64,000 bases of DNA from assembly GCF_014836775.1 (NCBI RefSeq), contig NZ_JACSQD010000001.1:172255-236254 (forward strand), read 5' to 3'. This document shows positions 40,546 to 50,700 of this stretch, one piece after another. The number at the start of each line of letters is the position of its first letter. Within the stretch, counting starts at the first letter, position 1. Position numbers and translations under genes: made by a program. Below the pieces are notes generated by a model. The model made no database searches, had not been told where the DNA came from, and saw only the letters and a program-made list of their open reading frames with translations. This DNA comes from Arthrobacter gallicola (GTDB lineage: Bacteria; Actinomycetota; Actinomycetes; Actinomycetales; Micrococcaceae).

Positions 40546-41918
40546 AGCGTGCTGCTCCCTGTGATTCCGGCGGTGGATTCGATCACCGGTGCCATCTTCC
40601 TGGACAGTGCTTCGTAGAACATGGACAGCGGGAATTCGTCGTCGAGCACTTCATCCGTGAGCGCGCGCGGCGGACCGTCCAACGGCAGGGCATCCGGTCC
40701 CTTGGCCCAGCGCGAGGCGGGGTTGGGGGTCAGCGTCCCTGACACCAGATCGTAGGCAGCCAGCCAGTGTGCTGTCTTGGGGCGGTCGATGGATCGCCAG
40801 TAAAGTTCCTCGATTTCCTCGCCCAGGCGGACGACGACGGCGGGGGCTTCGTCCCAGTCGATGCTCAGTTTTCCGTCGGTCCAGTGCAGCACATGGTGCT
40901 GGTGCATCCAGGCGAAGAGCAGCTGTCCCCCCAGGCCGTCGTAGTTGCGGACCCGGGAGCCGGTGATCGCGAACCGGAAGATCCGGTCGAAGATCACGGC
41001 GTACTGCACCAGGGCGGCGGTGCGGCGGGCCTGGGGGTCGGCGTCGTCGTCGTGCTGGATCCGGACCGACTCGCGGAAGGCGGTGAGATCGCAGCGCAGC
41101 TCTTCCAGGGAGTACAGGAAGTACGGCATGCGCTGCTTGATCATGAACGGATCGAAGGGCAGGTCGCCGCGCATGTGGGTGCGGTCGTGGATGAGGTCCC
41201 ACATCACGAAGGTTTCTTCCGTGAGTGCCTGGTTGTCCAGGAACTCGGCGGCTTCCTCCGGCAGTTCCAGCGAGGTGATCTCCGCGGCGGCGGCCAGCAC
41301 CCGGCGGAAGCGGGCGGCTTCCCGGTCCGCGAAGATCGCGCCCCAGGTGAAGGCCGGCGTCTCGCGGACCGCCACCGTTTCCGGGAACAGGACGGCGGAG
41401 TTGGTGTCATAGCCGGGGGTGAAGTCGCGGAAGCGGATCGGGACAAAGAGCTTGTTGGAGTAGTCTCCGGCTTCGAGGCCGGCGATGAACTCCGGCCAGA
41501 TGACCTCCACGATCACGGCTTCGAGCAGGCGGGAACGGGAGCCATTCTGGGTGTACATCGGGAAGATGACCAGGTGCAGCAAGCCGTTGGTGCGGTTCTG
41601 CTGCGGCGCGAAGACCAGCAGGGAATCCAGGAAGTCCGGAACGCCCAGCCCTGCGTCGAGCCAGCGGTCCAGGTCCCGGACCACAAGCCGGAGGTATTCG
41701 GCGTCGTGCGCGAAGCCCGGGGCGAGGTCCCGGATGGCATCGCGGACGGTTTTCAGCAGCGGTTCGGCGGTGCCGTGGTGCTCTGCGGGGACGGAGCCGT
41801 CCGGCTCCTGCAGCTGCGCAAACTTTGTCGCGGCGCCCTTCAGCCGCTGCCAGGCTGCGGAATCCTCCGGGGCCGGCGCGAGCTGGGTGGCCGCAGAATG
41901 CAGCGTGGTGGATGACAT
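40542..41918 (-). CDS. DUF6421 protein
   Basis: This 458-residue soluble protein belongs to a family common in actinobacteria with no assigned function. Conserved-looking stretches are 'FPMYTQNGSRSRLLEAVIVEVIWPEFIAGLE', 'FVMWDLIHDRTHMRGDLPFDPFMIKQRMPYFLYSLEELRCDL' (His/Asp-rich, possibly metal-binding) and 'FAWMHQHHVLHWTDGKLSIDWDE'. The ATG at 41918 has GGAAGG nine bases upstream; the frame is open to 42173. It heads a three-gene operon with an SDR enzyme and threonine aldolase, hinting at a metabolic role. Confidence 0.78.
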   Translation of the reverse strand: MSSTTLHSAATQLAPAPEDSAAWQRLKGAATKFAQLQEPDGSVPAEHHGTAEPLLKTVRDAIRDLAPGFAHDAEYLRLVVRDLDRWLDAGLGVPDFLDSLLVFAPQQNRTNGLLHLVIFPMYTQNGSRSRLLEAVIVEVIWPEFIAGLEAGDYSNKLFVPIRFRDFTPGYDTNSAVLFPETVAVRETPAFTWGAIFADREAARFRRVLAAAAEITSLELPEEAAEFLDNQALTEETFVMWDLIHDRTHMRGDLPFDPFMIKQRMPYFLYSLEELRCDLTAFRESVRIQHDDDADPQARRTAALVQYAVIFDRIFRFAITGSRVRNYDGLGGQLLFAWMHQHHVLHWTDGKLSIDWDEAPAVVVRLGEEIEELYWRSIDRPKTAHWLAAYDLVSGTLTPNPASRWAKGPDALPLDGPPRALTDEVLDDEFPLSMFYEALSRKMAPVIESTAGITGSSTL

Positions 41919-42024
41919 GGCAGAGACCTTCCGGTAGCAGGATCCCCCAGCGGGAAGCTGACGTCCCCAGCGTAGCCACAAATCACCTATTCTTAGGCTC
42001 GATCCCATGGCAAGTAAGTAATCC

Positions 42025-42756
42025 TTATGCTTCGCGCTGGGCGCGCTGCCGTTTGGGCCAGTGGCTCTGCGGGTAGTCCACCACCATGCCGGGAATGTCC
42101 GCGTAAAAGTACGACCAGGCCCGGGCAGCTCCGCAGACCTGGTAGTAGATGTTGTTGACCAAAATGAGCGCAATGGCCATGACCGTTGTCAGTGCGGTTG
42201 TCAGGCCCGGGACGCTGTCCACCGGCAGGTTCCACGCCATGATGATCCGCAGGGCGGCGTCGAGGCACAGGCCGAGGCCCCACAGAATGCTGCTTACCCG
42301 CCACACCCTGCGGAAGCGCGGAAGGTGTTCCCAGAGCCTGTCCCATTCCCTGGGCCAGCCGAATCGGCCCTGAAGCAACGGTTTGCTCATGACGTAGACC
42401 AGCGGCCGCCGCGTAGCCGCGCTGATGAGGAACCACAGCCCGGAGACTCCTATGACCAGGGCGCCGCGGGCCAGGAGGAACCTCTCGTCCCCCGGGATGA
42501 GGGAGACGACGGTGCTCAGGACCATCAGGGAAAGGGCATAAAGTGCGAACGGAGACATCCGGCGGCTCCGCATCAAGTCCACCAGCGAGCTCGCCACTGA
42601 GAGGGCGGTTCCCGCCAGCAGCGCCGTATAGGCATCGATGCCGGCCGCCCGCAGGCCGTAGAAGAGACCCACAGGTAGCAGGAAGTCCAGCGCCAGCCGG
42701 ATTAACCGGGAAGCTGTCGGTATCCTGCGGGAGGAGCCGGTCCCCGTAGGTTCCAT
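42025..42756 (-). CDS. VC0807-like membrane protein
   Basis: This 243-residue protein has about six membrane segments in three pairs ('ALDFLLPVGLFYGLRAAGI', 'FALYALSLMVLSTVVSLIPG', 'LARGALVIGVSGLWFLISA', 'ILWGLGLCLDAALRIIMAW', 'GLTTALTTVMAIALILVNN') and 'RRPLVYVMSKPLLQGRF' between them, as in the VC0807/DUF3159-type septation-related family. Function unknown. The ATG follows TAGTTT by six bases. Confidence 0.78.
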   Translation of the reverse strand: MEPTGTGSSRRIPTASRLIRLALDFLLPVGLFYGLRAAGIDAYTALLAGTALSVASSLVDLMRSRRMSPFALYALSLMVLSTVVSLIPGDERFLLARGALVIGVSGLWFLISAATRRPLVYVMSKPLLQGRFGWPREWDRLWEHLPRFRRVWRVSSILWGLGLCLDAALRIIMAWNLPVDSVPGLTTALTTVMAIALILVNNIYYQVCGAARAWSYFYADIPGMVVDYPQSHWPKRQRAQREA

Positions 42757-42762
42757 GGCAGC

Positions 42763-42768
42763 AAACTA
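42763..42768 (-). promoter_or_regulatory. -10 box of a leaderless promoter
   Basis: TAGTTT on the minus strand, six bases, then ATG at 42756. Confidence 0.55.
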
Positions 42769-42819
42769 CGCCGGGCAGGGTTCACGCGGCTAGGGGCAGC
42801 ACGCAAACCCCCGCGGGGG

Positions 42820-43581
42820 CTACCTGCGTGCGCGAGCATTCCCGGGTGCCCACCAGCCAGCCGCGCAGCCGTGCAGCACAACTGCGATGGCCAAGGCTTC
42901 AACGGCCAGAAGGGCCACAAGGACCAGCAGCTGCACCAAGGCGGCGTCGACAGGGGAGGCACCGCCGAGGATCAGGCCCACAAATGCGCCCGGGAGCGTC
43001 ACCAGGCCTACAGTCCGGGTCTGGTCCAGGGCCGGAATCAGGGCTTCGCCGGCCACCGGCCGCAGGATCAGCGTGCGTGCCTCCGGGTCCGGGAAGCCCA
43101 GTGCCAGTGCGGCCTCAACTTCCCCGGAGCGCTGCCGGAGTTCCCCCAGCAGACGGCGCCCCGCCAGAGTGGAGGCCGTCATGGCGCCGCCGATCAGCTG
43201 GCCGGCCACGGCGATCAGCGCCAGGGCGGAAAGCGGCAGGACCCCGCTCGCGAGCATCAGGCCAAGCACGGGCAGTACGCCGGCAGCAATCGGCACGGCC
43301 ATCAGCAGTCCGCGGCGTCCAGTGGTGACGCGGCGTCCGGCCGTGAAGGACGCGACGCCGAACATCAGCAGCACAAATGCCGCGGCGGCAGCCGGGTGCC
43401 CGGCCAGCTCGCTGATGAGCAGGGCGACTACCGCAAGCTGCAGCACCGCCCGGGCGCCGGCGGCCAGCACGGCCCACGGCGACCGGGCCAGGAGCAGAGC
43501 CGAGACCAGCGCCGCGGTCAGGAGCAGGGCCGCCAGCAGCAGCCACGCCGCGGGGCCAATGCTCAGCAGGGTCGAATCCAC
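42820..43581 (-). CDS. UPF0014/FetB-type ABC permease
   Basis: This 253-residue inner-membrane protein has seven hydrophobic helices and the family stretches 'AVLQLAVVALLI', 'GQLIGGAMTASTLAGRRLL' and 'LILRPVAGEALIPALDQTRTVGLVTLPGAFVGLILGGASP'. In E. coli the homologue FetB pairs with the ATPase FetA in iron export. No ATPase gene is adjacent here. The GTG start lies 20 bases after the release factor 3 stop, so it is probably co-transcribed with prfC although the products are unrelated. Confidence 0.85.
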   Translation of the reverse strand: MDSTLLSIGPAAWLLLAALLLTAALVSALLLARSPWAVLAAGARAVLQLAVVALLISELAGHPAAAAAFVLLMFGVASFTAGRRVTTGRRGLLMAVPIAAGVLPVLGLMLASGVLPLSALALIAVAGQLIGGAMTASTLAGRRLLGELRQRSGEVEAALALGFPDPEARTLILRPVAGEALIPALDQTRTVGLVTLPGAFVGLILGGASPVDAALVQLLVLVALLAVEALAIAVVLHGCAAGWWAPGNARARR

Positions 43582-43601
43582 GGCGGTTCGGGAAGTCCGG
43601 T

Positions 43602-45230
43602 CTAGTAGCCGCGGCTGTTGGGGGACTCGGTTCCGATCACGGCCAGCGGGACCTCCGGGTGGTTCTTTTCGACCCGGCGCAGCGCCCAGATGTCGTTGAA
43701 CACCGCCACGTAGGCTCCGTCGGTGCGGACCAGGACCTCAGCGCCGTGCACATTGTTCAGTTTCTCCGCCGCCGAAGCGTCGGTGAGCCGCGCCAGTGAG
43801 TAGGAGAGCTGCTCGTAGCGCATCGGGGCGTTGAAGTCCTGCGTCATCCGGTCCTCAACCACTTCGAACTGCATGGGACCGACGGCGGCCAGCACCGGTG
43901 CCTGATCGCCGCGCCGGTCCGAACGCAGCACCTGGATGATGCCCTCGTGCTCGAGCTGGTCGATCCCGCGGCGGAACTGCTTGTACCGGCTGGGGTCCTG
44001 GGACCGGGCCACCCGGAAGTGCTCGGGGCTGAAGAAGGGGATCGGCGGGTACTGCACCGGCTCCTCAACGTAGAGGCTGTCACCAACGCGGAGGGCGGAG
44101 GCATTAACCAGCCCGACGACGTCGCCCGGGTACGCCTGGTCAATCACCTCGCGTTCGCGGCCGAACAGGTGCTGGGCGTACTTGGTGGCGAAGGTTTTGC
44201 CGGTGTTCGAGTGGGTAACCACCATGCCGCGTTCGAAGATGCCGGAGCAGACCCGGATGAACGCCACATGGTCCCGGTGGGCCTTGTTCATGCCGGCCTG
44301 GACCTTGAAGACGAAGCCGGAGAACGGTGCCTCGACGGGGCGCTGGTTTCCGGCGTCGTCCACACGGGGGCCGGCCGGCGGAGCGAGGTCCACCAGGGTG
44401 TCCAGGATCTGCTTCACACCGAAGTTCAGTGCTGCGGAGGAGAAGAGAATGGGGGTCGCTTTTGCGTCCAGGTAGGCCTGGCGGTCGAATTCGCGGCCGT
44501 CGATGACGAGTTCCGCTTCGCCGAGGGATTCGTCCCAGGCATCGCCTTCGGCGGCGGCTGCCTCCTCGGTGCTGAAATGCTCCTCCAGCGCCAGGGATGC
44601 GCCGGAGTTCTGCCGCGTGAAGCGGACGTATTCGTCCTTGGTCCGGTCCCAGACGCCGCGGAAATCGCCGGCGATGCCCACCGCCCAGGTCAGGGGCATG
44701 GGGGTCAGGCCCGTGCGTTCGGTGATTTCGTCCATCAGGGCCAGGGGATCAAGGCCGGGCCGGTCCCACTTGTTGATCACGGTGATGATCGGCAGGTTCC
44801 GGGCACGGCAGACCTCAAAGAGCTTCATGGTCTGGGTTTCCAGGCCCTTGGCCGCGTCAACGAGCATCACGGCGCAGTCGACGGCGGCCAGGACGCGGTA
44901 GGTGTCCTCGGAGAAGTCAGCGTGGCCGGGGGTGTCCAGCAGGTTGATGACGGTGTCCCGGTAGGCGAACTGCAGTGCGGTGGAGCTGATGGAGATGCCG
45001 CGGTCCTTCTCCATTTGCATCCAGTCGGAGACCGTTTCCCGGCGGTTTTCCTTGCCGTTGGTGGCACCGGCCGTACCGATAACGCGGGCGTGCAGTGCCA
45101 GCGCCTCGGTGAGCGTGGACTTGCCGGCGTCAGGGTGGGAGATCACTGCGAAGGTCCGCCGGCGGGCGGCTTCCTTAACGATCTCCTTGGTGGCGGTGGC
45201 GCTGACGGTGGTGGAAACCTGTTGGGACAC
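43602..45230 (-). CDS. prfC: Peptide chain release factor 3
   Basis: This 542-residue translational GTPase removes RF1/RF2 from the ribosome after termination. It has G1 'SHPDAGKST', G2 region 'DRGISISSTALQF', G3 'DTPGHADF', G4 'NKWDRPG' and the RF3-specific C-terminal domains ('HLFGREREVIDQAYPGDVVGLVN', 'VGPMQFEVVEDRM'). The length is normal for the family. A GTG start has a GCGGAG purine stretch directly upstream. It is divergent from the amidohydrolase gene. Confidence 0.95.
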   Translation of the reverse strand: MSQQVSTTVSATATKEIVKEAARRRTFAVISHPDAGKSTLTEALALHARVIGTAGATNGKENRRETVSDWMQMEKDRGISISSTALQFAYRDTVINLLDTPGHADFSEDTYRVLAAVDCAVMLVDAAKGLETQTMKLFEVCRARNLPIITVINKWDRPGLDPLALMDEITERTGLTPMPLTWAVGIAGDFRGVWDRTKDEYVRFTRQNSGASLALEEHFSTEEAAAAEGDAWDESLGEAELVIDGREFDRQAYLDAKATPILFSSAALNFGVKQILDTLVDLAPPAGPRVDDAGNQRPVEAPFSGFVFKVQAGMNKAHRDHVAFIRVCSGIFERGMVVTHSNTGKTFATKYAQHLFGREREVIDQAYPGDVVGLVNASALRVGDSLYVEEPVQYPPIPFFSPEHFRVARSQDPSRYKQFRRGIDQLEHEGIIQVLRSDRRGDQAPVLAAVGPMQFEVVEDRMTQDFNAPMRYEQLSYSLARLTDASAAEKLNNVHGAEVLVRTDGAYVAVFNDIWALRRVEKNHPEVPLAVIGTESPNSRGY

Positions 45231-45292
45231 TCCGCTGCTTTCAGACTCTGAGGTTGGTACTGCTTAGGGGGACTGCTAGTTGCCCTGCAGCC

Positions 45293-45315
45293 GGCTGTGC
45301 TCAACACAGCCTTTT
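45293..45315 (+). terminator. T-tailed hairpin in the prfC/amidohydrolase divergent region
   Basis: GGCTGTG-CTCAA-CACAGCC followed by TTTT is a textbook intrinsic terminator on the plus strand, yet no plus-strand gene lies upstream. On the minus strand it would be a hairpin in the prfC leader. Confidence 0.5.
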
Positions 45316-45470
45316 CATTCTACCGTCAGTCGCGGATCCCATTGCCGGGCGGGCTACGGGGCCCGTGAATCCCTCCCGAACCCCGTGTGCGCGCCTGGCC
45401 TGCGGCGTATAAAGGAGGAACGACGAACCGCGCCGGGCAGCCAGCCTGCCCGGGGATGGAGTTCCCTGCC

Positions 45471-46481
45471 GTGGCACTTATTGCGATCGAAGAACACTGG
45501 AACCTGCCGGATCTGGCCCTTGCCGTGAAGGCGCTGCCCGCGGACCGGTCCGATCCCAGCATCGCCTTCGACGAGATGGGCGAAAACAAAGCCCGTCTCG
45601 AAGATCTCGGCGCAGGCAGGCTCGAGTTCATGGCGGCGCAAGGGGTGGACCTGCAGGTCCTTTCCCTGGCACCCCCGGGAACCCAACCGCTCGATCCTGC
45701 GGACGCCGTGCAGCTGAGCAGGCTGGCCAACGACGCCGCCGCGGCAGCCGTACAGCAGCATCCGGACAAACTGCGTGCCTTCGCTTCCCTCCCCATGCCC
45801 GATCCCGCAGCAGCGGCAACTGAGCTGGAACGCGCCGCCAGCCTCGGCTTCGTCGGGGCCATGGTCTACGGCCGCACCGGGGACGTACCCCTGGACTCCC
45901 CGCGGTACGACGACCTCTTTGGGGTGGCGGCAGCGCTCGGCCAGCCAATCTTCATCCACCCGCAGGCGCCATCGGAGACTCTGCGGCAGAGCGTCTACAG
46001 CGGTTTTGACCCGGCTACGGATCTGGCGCTCGCCACTATCGGCTGGGGCTGGCATGTGGAGGCTGGACTCGCTGCCCTGCGGCTGATTGTCCGCGGCACA
46101 CTGGACCGGCACCCGGACCTGCAGCTGATTCTGGGCCACTGGGGGGAGCTGCTGCTGTTCTGGCTGGACCGGGCGGACACCCTCTCCGGCGTCGCGCATC
46201 TGGAACGGACGATTTCGGAGTACGTCCGTTCCAACGTGCACATCACCTGTTCCGGCATGCTGAACCCGGTGCTGCTTCGCCATGCCCTGGAGGTCACCAC
46301 CCCGGACCGGCTGATCTTCTCCACCGACTACCCGTTCCAGCGGCCCGGCGGCCAGGATATCTCCACCCTGCTGGACGCTTTCGCCAGCGACTCGGACAGG
46401 GAGAAGTTCACGGCAGGCAACGCCAGGGCACTCTTCGGCCTTTCCACCCCCGAAGAAGAATCGTCTCCACCGGTAACCTGA
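45471..46481 (+). CDS. Amidohydrolase-family (ACMSD-like) metal-dependent hydrolase
   Basis: This 336-residue TIM-barrel enzyme is of the amidohydrolase-2 / ACMSD group: 'ALIAIEEHWNLP' (normally HxH, here EEH), 'ASLPMPDPAAAATELERA', 'PIFIHPQAP' (metal His), 'LILGHWGELLLFWLDRAD' (His) and 'RLIFSTDYPFQ' (Asp). Members hydrolyse or decarboxylate aromatic acids. The variant first motif is also usual in the gamma-resorcylate decarboxylase branch. The GTG at 45471 is chosen because GGAG precedes it by nine bases; the ATG at 45456 and the GTG at 45387 lack such a site. Confidence 0.85.
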   Translation: MALIAIEEHWNLPDLALAVKALPADRSDPSIAFDEMGENKARLEDLGAGRLEFMAAQGVDLQVLSLAPPGTQPLDPADAVQLSRLANDAAAAAVQQHPDKLRAFASLPMPDPAAAATELERAASLGFVGAMVYGRTGDVPLDSPRYDDLFGVAAALGQPIFIHPQAPSETLRQSVYSGFDPATDLALATIGWGWHVEAGLAALRLIVRGTLDRHPDLQLILGHWGELLLFWLDRADTLSGVAHLERTISEYVRSNVHITCSGMLNPVLLRHALEVTTPDRLIFSTDYPFQRPGGQDISTLLDAFASDSDREKFTAGNARALFGLSTPEEESSPPVT

Positions 46482-46567
46482 CAGCGACGGGACCGCCGGG
46501 GGCGGGGTTGGCCTAGTCTGTGAGGTACGGCACCCGGCCGTCTTCCCCAGACGAAAGGTCTCCCCGC

Positions 46568-47719
46568 ATGGCTGAAGCCTTCATCATTGACGCAGTCCGC
46601 ACACCGGTAGGCCGGCGCAACGGCGGTCTGGCCGGAGTGCACCCGGCCGATCTGGCCGCTGCGGTGATCGGCGAAACCGTTCGGCGCACCGGCATTGACT
46701 CGGCAGAGTTCGACGAGGTCATTCTCGGCTGCATTGACCAGGTGGGTCCGCAGTCGATGGACATCGCCAGGACTGCGTGGCTGGCTGCCGGGCTCTCCGA
46801 ACGGGTTCCGGGAACCACGGTGGAACGCCAGTGCGGCTCCGGCCAGCAGGCGATTTCCTACGCGGCGCAGGCCGTGATGAGCGGAACAGCGGACCTGGTG
46901 GTGGCCGGGGGCGTGCAGAACATGTCTGCCGTGCCGATCGGGTACGCCAACACGGCGGCCGCGGAGCTGGGGTTCCCCAATCCATTCGCGGGATCTGCCG
47001 GCTGGGAGGCGCGGTACGGGACGCAGCCGATCTCCCAGTTCATTGGCGCGGAGATGATGGTGGACCGGTGGGGTCTATTCCGGAGCGAGCTGGAGGACTT
47101 CGCCGTCGAATCCCACACCCGGGCGCTCGCGGCCCAGGCCGAGGGCCGCTTCGACCGGGAAATCCTTCCCGTCGCCGGTCTCAGCGCCGATGAAGGGCCG
47201 AGGACCCCGGACCGGGCCAAGATCGAATCCCTGGCGCCGCTGCGGGAAGGCGGAAAACTCACGGCCGCGACGTCGTCGCAGATTTCCGACGCCGCCGCTG
47301 TCCTGCTGCTCGCGTCGGAGGACGCGGTACGCCGGTACGGGCTGCGGCCCCGCGCGCGGATCCACTCCATCACCGCCCGTGGGGACGATCCGGTGATGAT
47401 GCTCAGCGCCCCGATCGAAGCCACCCGGCACGCGCTGAAACGCACCGGATTGTCACTGGCGGACATGGACCTGATTGAAATCAACGAGGCCTTTGCATCC
47501 GTAGTTCTGGCCTGGCAGCGCGAGCTCGACGCCGATCTTTCCCGGGTCAACGTCAACGGCGGCGGTATTGCGCTGGGCCATCCCATCGGCGCCACCGGCG
47601 CCCGGCTGATGACCACCCTGCTGCATGAACTGGAGCGGACCGGCGGGCGTTACGGGCTGCAGACCATGTGCGAGGGCGGCGGCCAGGCCAATGTCACCAT
47701 CATCGAACGGCTTGGCTGA
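46568..47719 (+). CDS. Acetyl-CoA acetyltransferase-type thiolase
   Basis: This 383-residue thiolase has the catalytic Cys in 'TTVERQCGSGQQAISY' (about residue 87), 'LIEINEAFASVVLAWQREL', the His motif 'GGGIALGHPIGATGARL' and the second Cys in 'LQTMCEGGGQANVTII'. It could act in acyl-CoA breakdown or in condensation. The ATG has GAAAGG eleven bases upstream. It lies 86 bases after the amidohydrolase gene and ends 14 bases from the convergent mannosidase gene. It is not closely similar to the thiolase at 27868. Confidence 0.92.
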   Translation: MAEAFIIDAVRTPVGRRNGGLAGVHPADLAAAVIGETVRRTGIDSAEFDEVILGCIDQVGPQSMDIARTAWLAAGLSERVPGTTVERQCGSGQQAISYAAQAVMSGTADLVVAGGVQNMSAVPIGYANTAAAELGFPNPFAGSAGWEARYGTQPISQFIGAEMMVDRWGLFRSELEDFAVESHTRALAAQAEGRFDREILPVAGLSADEGPRTPDRAKIESLAPLREGGKLTAATSSQISDAAAVLLLASEDAVRRYGLRPRARIHSITARGDDPVMMLSAPIEATRHALKRTGLSLADMDLIEINEAFASVVLAWQRELDADLSRVNVNGGGIALGHPIGATGARLMTTLLHELERTGGRYGLQTMCEGGGQANVTIIERLG

Positions 47720-47733
47720 GGGCTGGGGCTCTA

Positions 47734-50700
47734 TCAACTCCGCCGGAACCGCAGGGTAAGAATTTCAAACGGGCGCAGGAACAGCTCAACTGCGTCGTCT
47801 CCGGAGACGCGCAGGGCGCCGGACTCCACCGTGCGTTCCAGCAGATCCGTTGCGGTTACCCCGGCATAACCGAACCCGGGGGTGAGCCGGGCCGCCGCCC
47901 GCCCGCCGAATGCCTCATAGAGCCGGACGACGACGTCGCCGCTGCGGTCCTCGGCCAGCTTGACGGCCTCCACCACCACCGCCGGATTGTCCACGGTCAG
48001 CAGGGGTGCGGCTTCGGCGGTTCCGACGCCGGACACCGTGCGCAGCGGCAGGTTCAGCCGGTAACCCTCGGCCACCGCCTCGGGGATTTCGGCCGCCGGA
48101 CGCAGGGAGAACTGGAACCTGTGGGCGCCCTGGTCCGCGCCAGGATCCGGGAACAGTGGGGCGCGCAGCAGCGAGAACCGGACCGTGGTGCAGGTCCGGC
48201 CGCCGACGTCGCTGCGGACCGTGTCATGTCCGTAGGTGCGGTCGTTGGCCAGGGCGACGCCGAAGCCGGGTTCACCGACATGAATCCAGCGGTGCGCCAC
48301 GGTCTCAAACCGCGCCGCGTCCCAGGAGGTGTTGGCGTGGGTGGGGCGGTACAGGTGCCCGAACTGGATCTCCGACGCAGCGCGGTCAGCGTGCACGTGC
48401 AGCGGGAAAGCGAGTTTCAGCAGCTTCTGCCGCTCGTGCCAGTCCACGTCCACCACCAGGTCCACGGCTGTGCCGCCCGGGCTGAGTGAGATCCGCTGAA
48501 TGAGCGTGGAGGACCCGAAGGTCCGCTCGATGCGCAGCGTCCGCCCGTCGTCCTCCGGTTCCATGGCGTCGGGTTGCATCAGGGCGCTGGTGCTGAACCG
48601 GTAGTGCGCGTCCAGGTCCCAGGCGTCCCACTGGTTCGGGGTGTCGCGGAAGAGCTGGAACTGGTTACCGGGCTGGCCGGGCGGGAATACCTCGCGCCCG
48701 GCGGCTAGCAATGAGGTAAACAGTCCGGACTCGTCCACTGTGAGCCGAAGCGTGGGCCCTGCCAGCTGCCAGCCGGATTCGGTGCGTTTCCAGTGGCCGG
48801 AGAAAGCTGCTGCAGCCGCCGGTCCCGCACCTCCTGCCGGCACGCCCTGCTGCGGATAGGGGCCGGCGTTGAGCACCGCAGTGGTGCTGCCGGTGCCCAG
48901 CAGGGCCCGGGCGGCGTCGTCGATCACTGCCTCCAGCTCTGCCGCCACACGGGCGTAGTTGTGCTCGGCTTCCTGGTGGACCCAGGCAATGGAGGTTCCG
49001 GGCAGGATGTCGTGGAACTGCTGGAGCAGGACGGTATGCCACGCCTGCTCCAGTGCCTCGTAGGGGTACGGGGTGCCGGTCCGCACGGCGGATGCCGTGG
49101 CCCAGAGTTCCGCTTCCCGCAGCAGGTGCTCGCAGCGCCGGTTGCCTCTTTTGGTGTTGGCCTGGCTGGTGTAGGTGCCGCGGTGGAACTCCAGGTAGAG
49201 CTCGCCGGACCAGACCGGAGGCTCGGCCAGCTCCGCTTCGGCTGCGGTGAAGAAGCGTTCCGGGCTGGAGAGCTGCACCGTTGGCGAGCCTTCCAGGTCC
49301 GCTGTGCGTTCGGCGGCGGCAAGCATCTCCCGGGTGGGGCCTCCGCCTCCGTCGCCCCAGCCAAAGGGCACCAGGGAGGTGTTCCCGAAGCCCTTCTCCG
49401 CGTATTGGCGCTGTGCGCGGGCCAGTTCCTGTCCGGAGAGTTCGGAGTTGTATGTGTCCACGGGTGGGAAATGCGTGAACAGGCGGCTGCCGTCAATGCC
49501 CTCCCAGAGGAACGTGGAGTGCGGCATGGTGTTGGTTTCGTTCCAGGAAATTTTCTGCGTCAGGAACCAGCGGGCGCCGGCGGCCCGGGCGATCTGCGGC
49601 AGGGCGGCCGAGTAACCGAACGAGTCCGGCAGCCAGACCACCTCGGGGTCGACGTCGAACTCTTCCTGGAAAAAGCGCTTTCCGGCCACGAATTGCCTGG
49701 CCAGGGCTTCACCGCCGGGAAGATTGGTGTCCGATTCAACCCACATCCCGCCGGTGGGCACGAACTGTCCGCTGCGTACCTTTTCTGCGACCCGGGAAAA
49801 CAGCTCCGGATAGTGTTCCTTCAGCCAGGCGTACTGCTGGGCCGAGGAAGCTGTGAAGACAAAGTCCGGGTTCTTTTCCATCAGTTCCAGCACATTGGAG
49901 AAAGTCCGGGCGACTTTCCGCACGGTTTCCCGGACCGGCCACAGCCAGGCGCTGTCGATGTGGGCGTGGCCAACGGCATGCACCCGGTGAGCGCTCGCGT
50001 ACGCCGGGCTCTCCAGTACGGCGGCGAGCGCGGCACGTCCGGCACTGGCCGTGCCGGGAATGTCGGCGGGGTCAACGGCATTGACCGCGCGTTCCATGGC
50101 GCGCAGGAGCTCGTACCGGCGGGGCAGGTCCATCGGCAGTTCGTGCATCAGCCCGTTCAGCGTCCAGAAGTCCCGGGCCAGGTTCCAGGCCGGCACATCC
50201 AGCAGGGCAAGGTCCGCTGCGCGGAAGGTGTACAGCGGTTCCTCTCCCGCCGTCGTCCGGTCGCCCAGCGGCGTCGGCGCGAAAGTGAAGCCTGCAATGA
50301 CGTTCGGGTTGGAAGCGGCCTCAATGTAGTAGGTGAAGGCTTCGCCGGGACGGTGGGGGAGCGGAACGCTCAGGTTCCGCGGTTCCACCGCCTTCACGAT
50401 TAACCCGTCGGCCGTGTACACGAGTCCCTCGGCCTGAAACCCCGGGCCTTCGCCGTCGAAACCCAGATCGATCACCAGTTCTGTCCGGACTCCGTCGCCC
50501 ACATCCCAGTCCGCCGGAACCGTCCCGCTGACCCGGAACCAGGTGGTGTCCCACGGCGCGCCCCACGGCTGGCCCGCTGCGAAAGGAAGGAAGTCCTGTC
50601 GGACGGCCTCTGCGAAGGGCACCGGTTCACCCGGGGCTGTCCACGCCGTGATTTCCAGGGGGCGGCGCTCCCGCCACTGAGCCGGCTCGAGCCGTTCGCG

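Noticed and set aside
43947..45251. 434-codon plus-strand frame opposite prfC
   Set aside because: Shadow frame; prfC has all GTPase motifs on the minus strand.
48793..50403. 536-codon plus-strand frame opposite the alpha-mannosidase
   Set aside because: Antisense shadow in high-GC DNA; the minus strand encodes a full GH38 enzyme.
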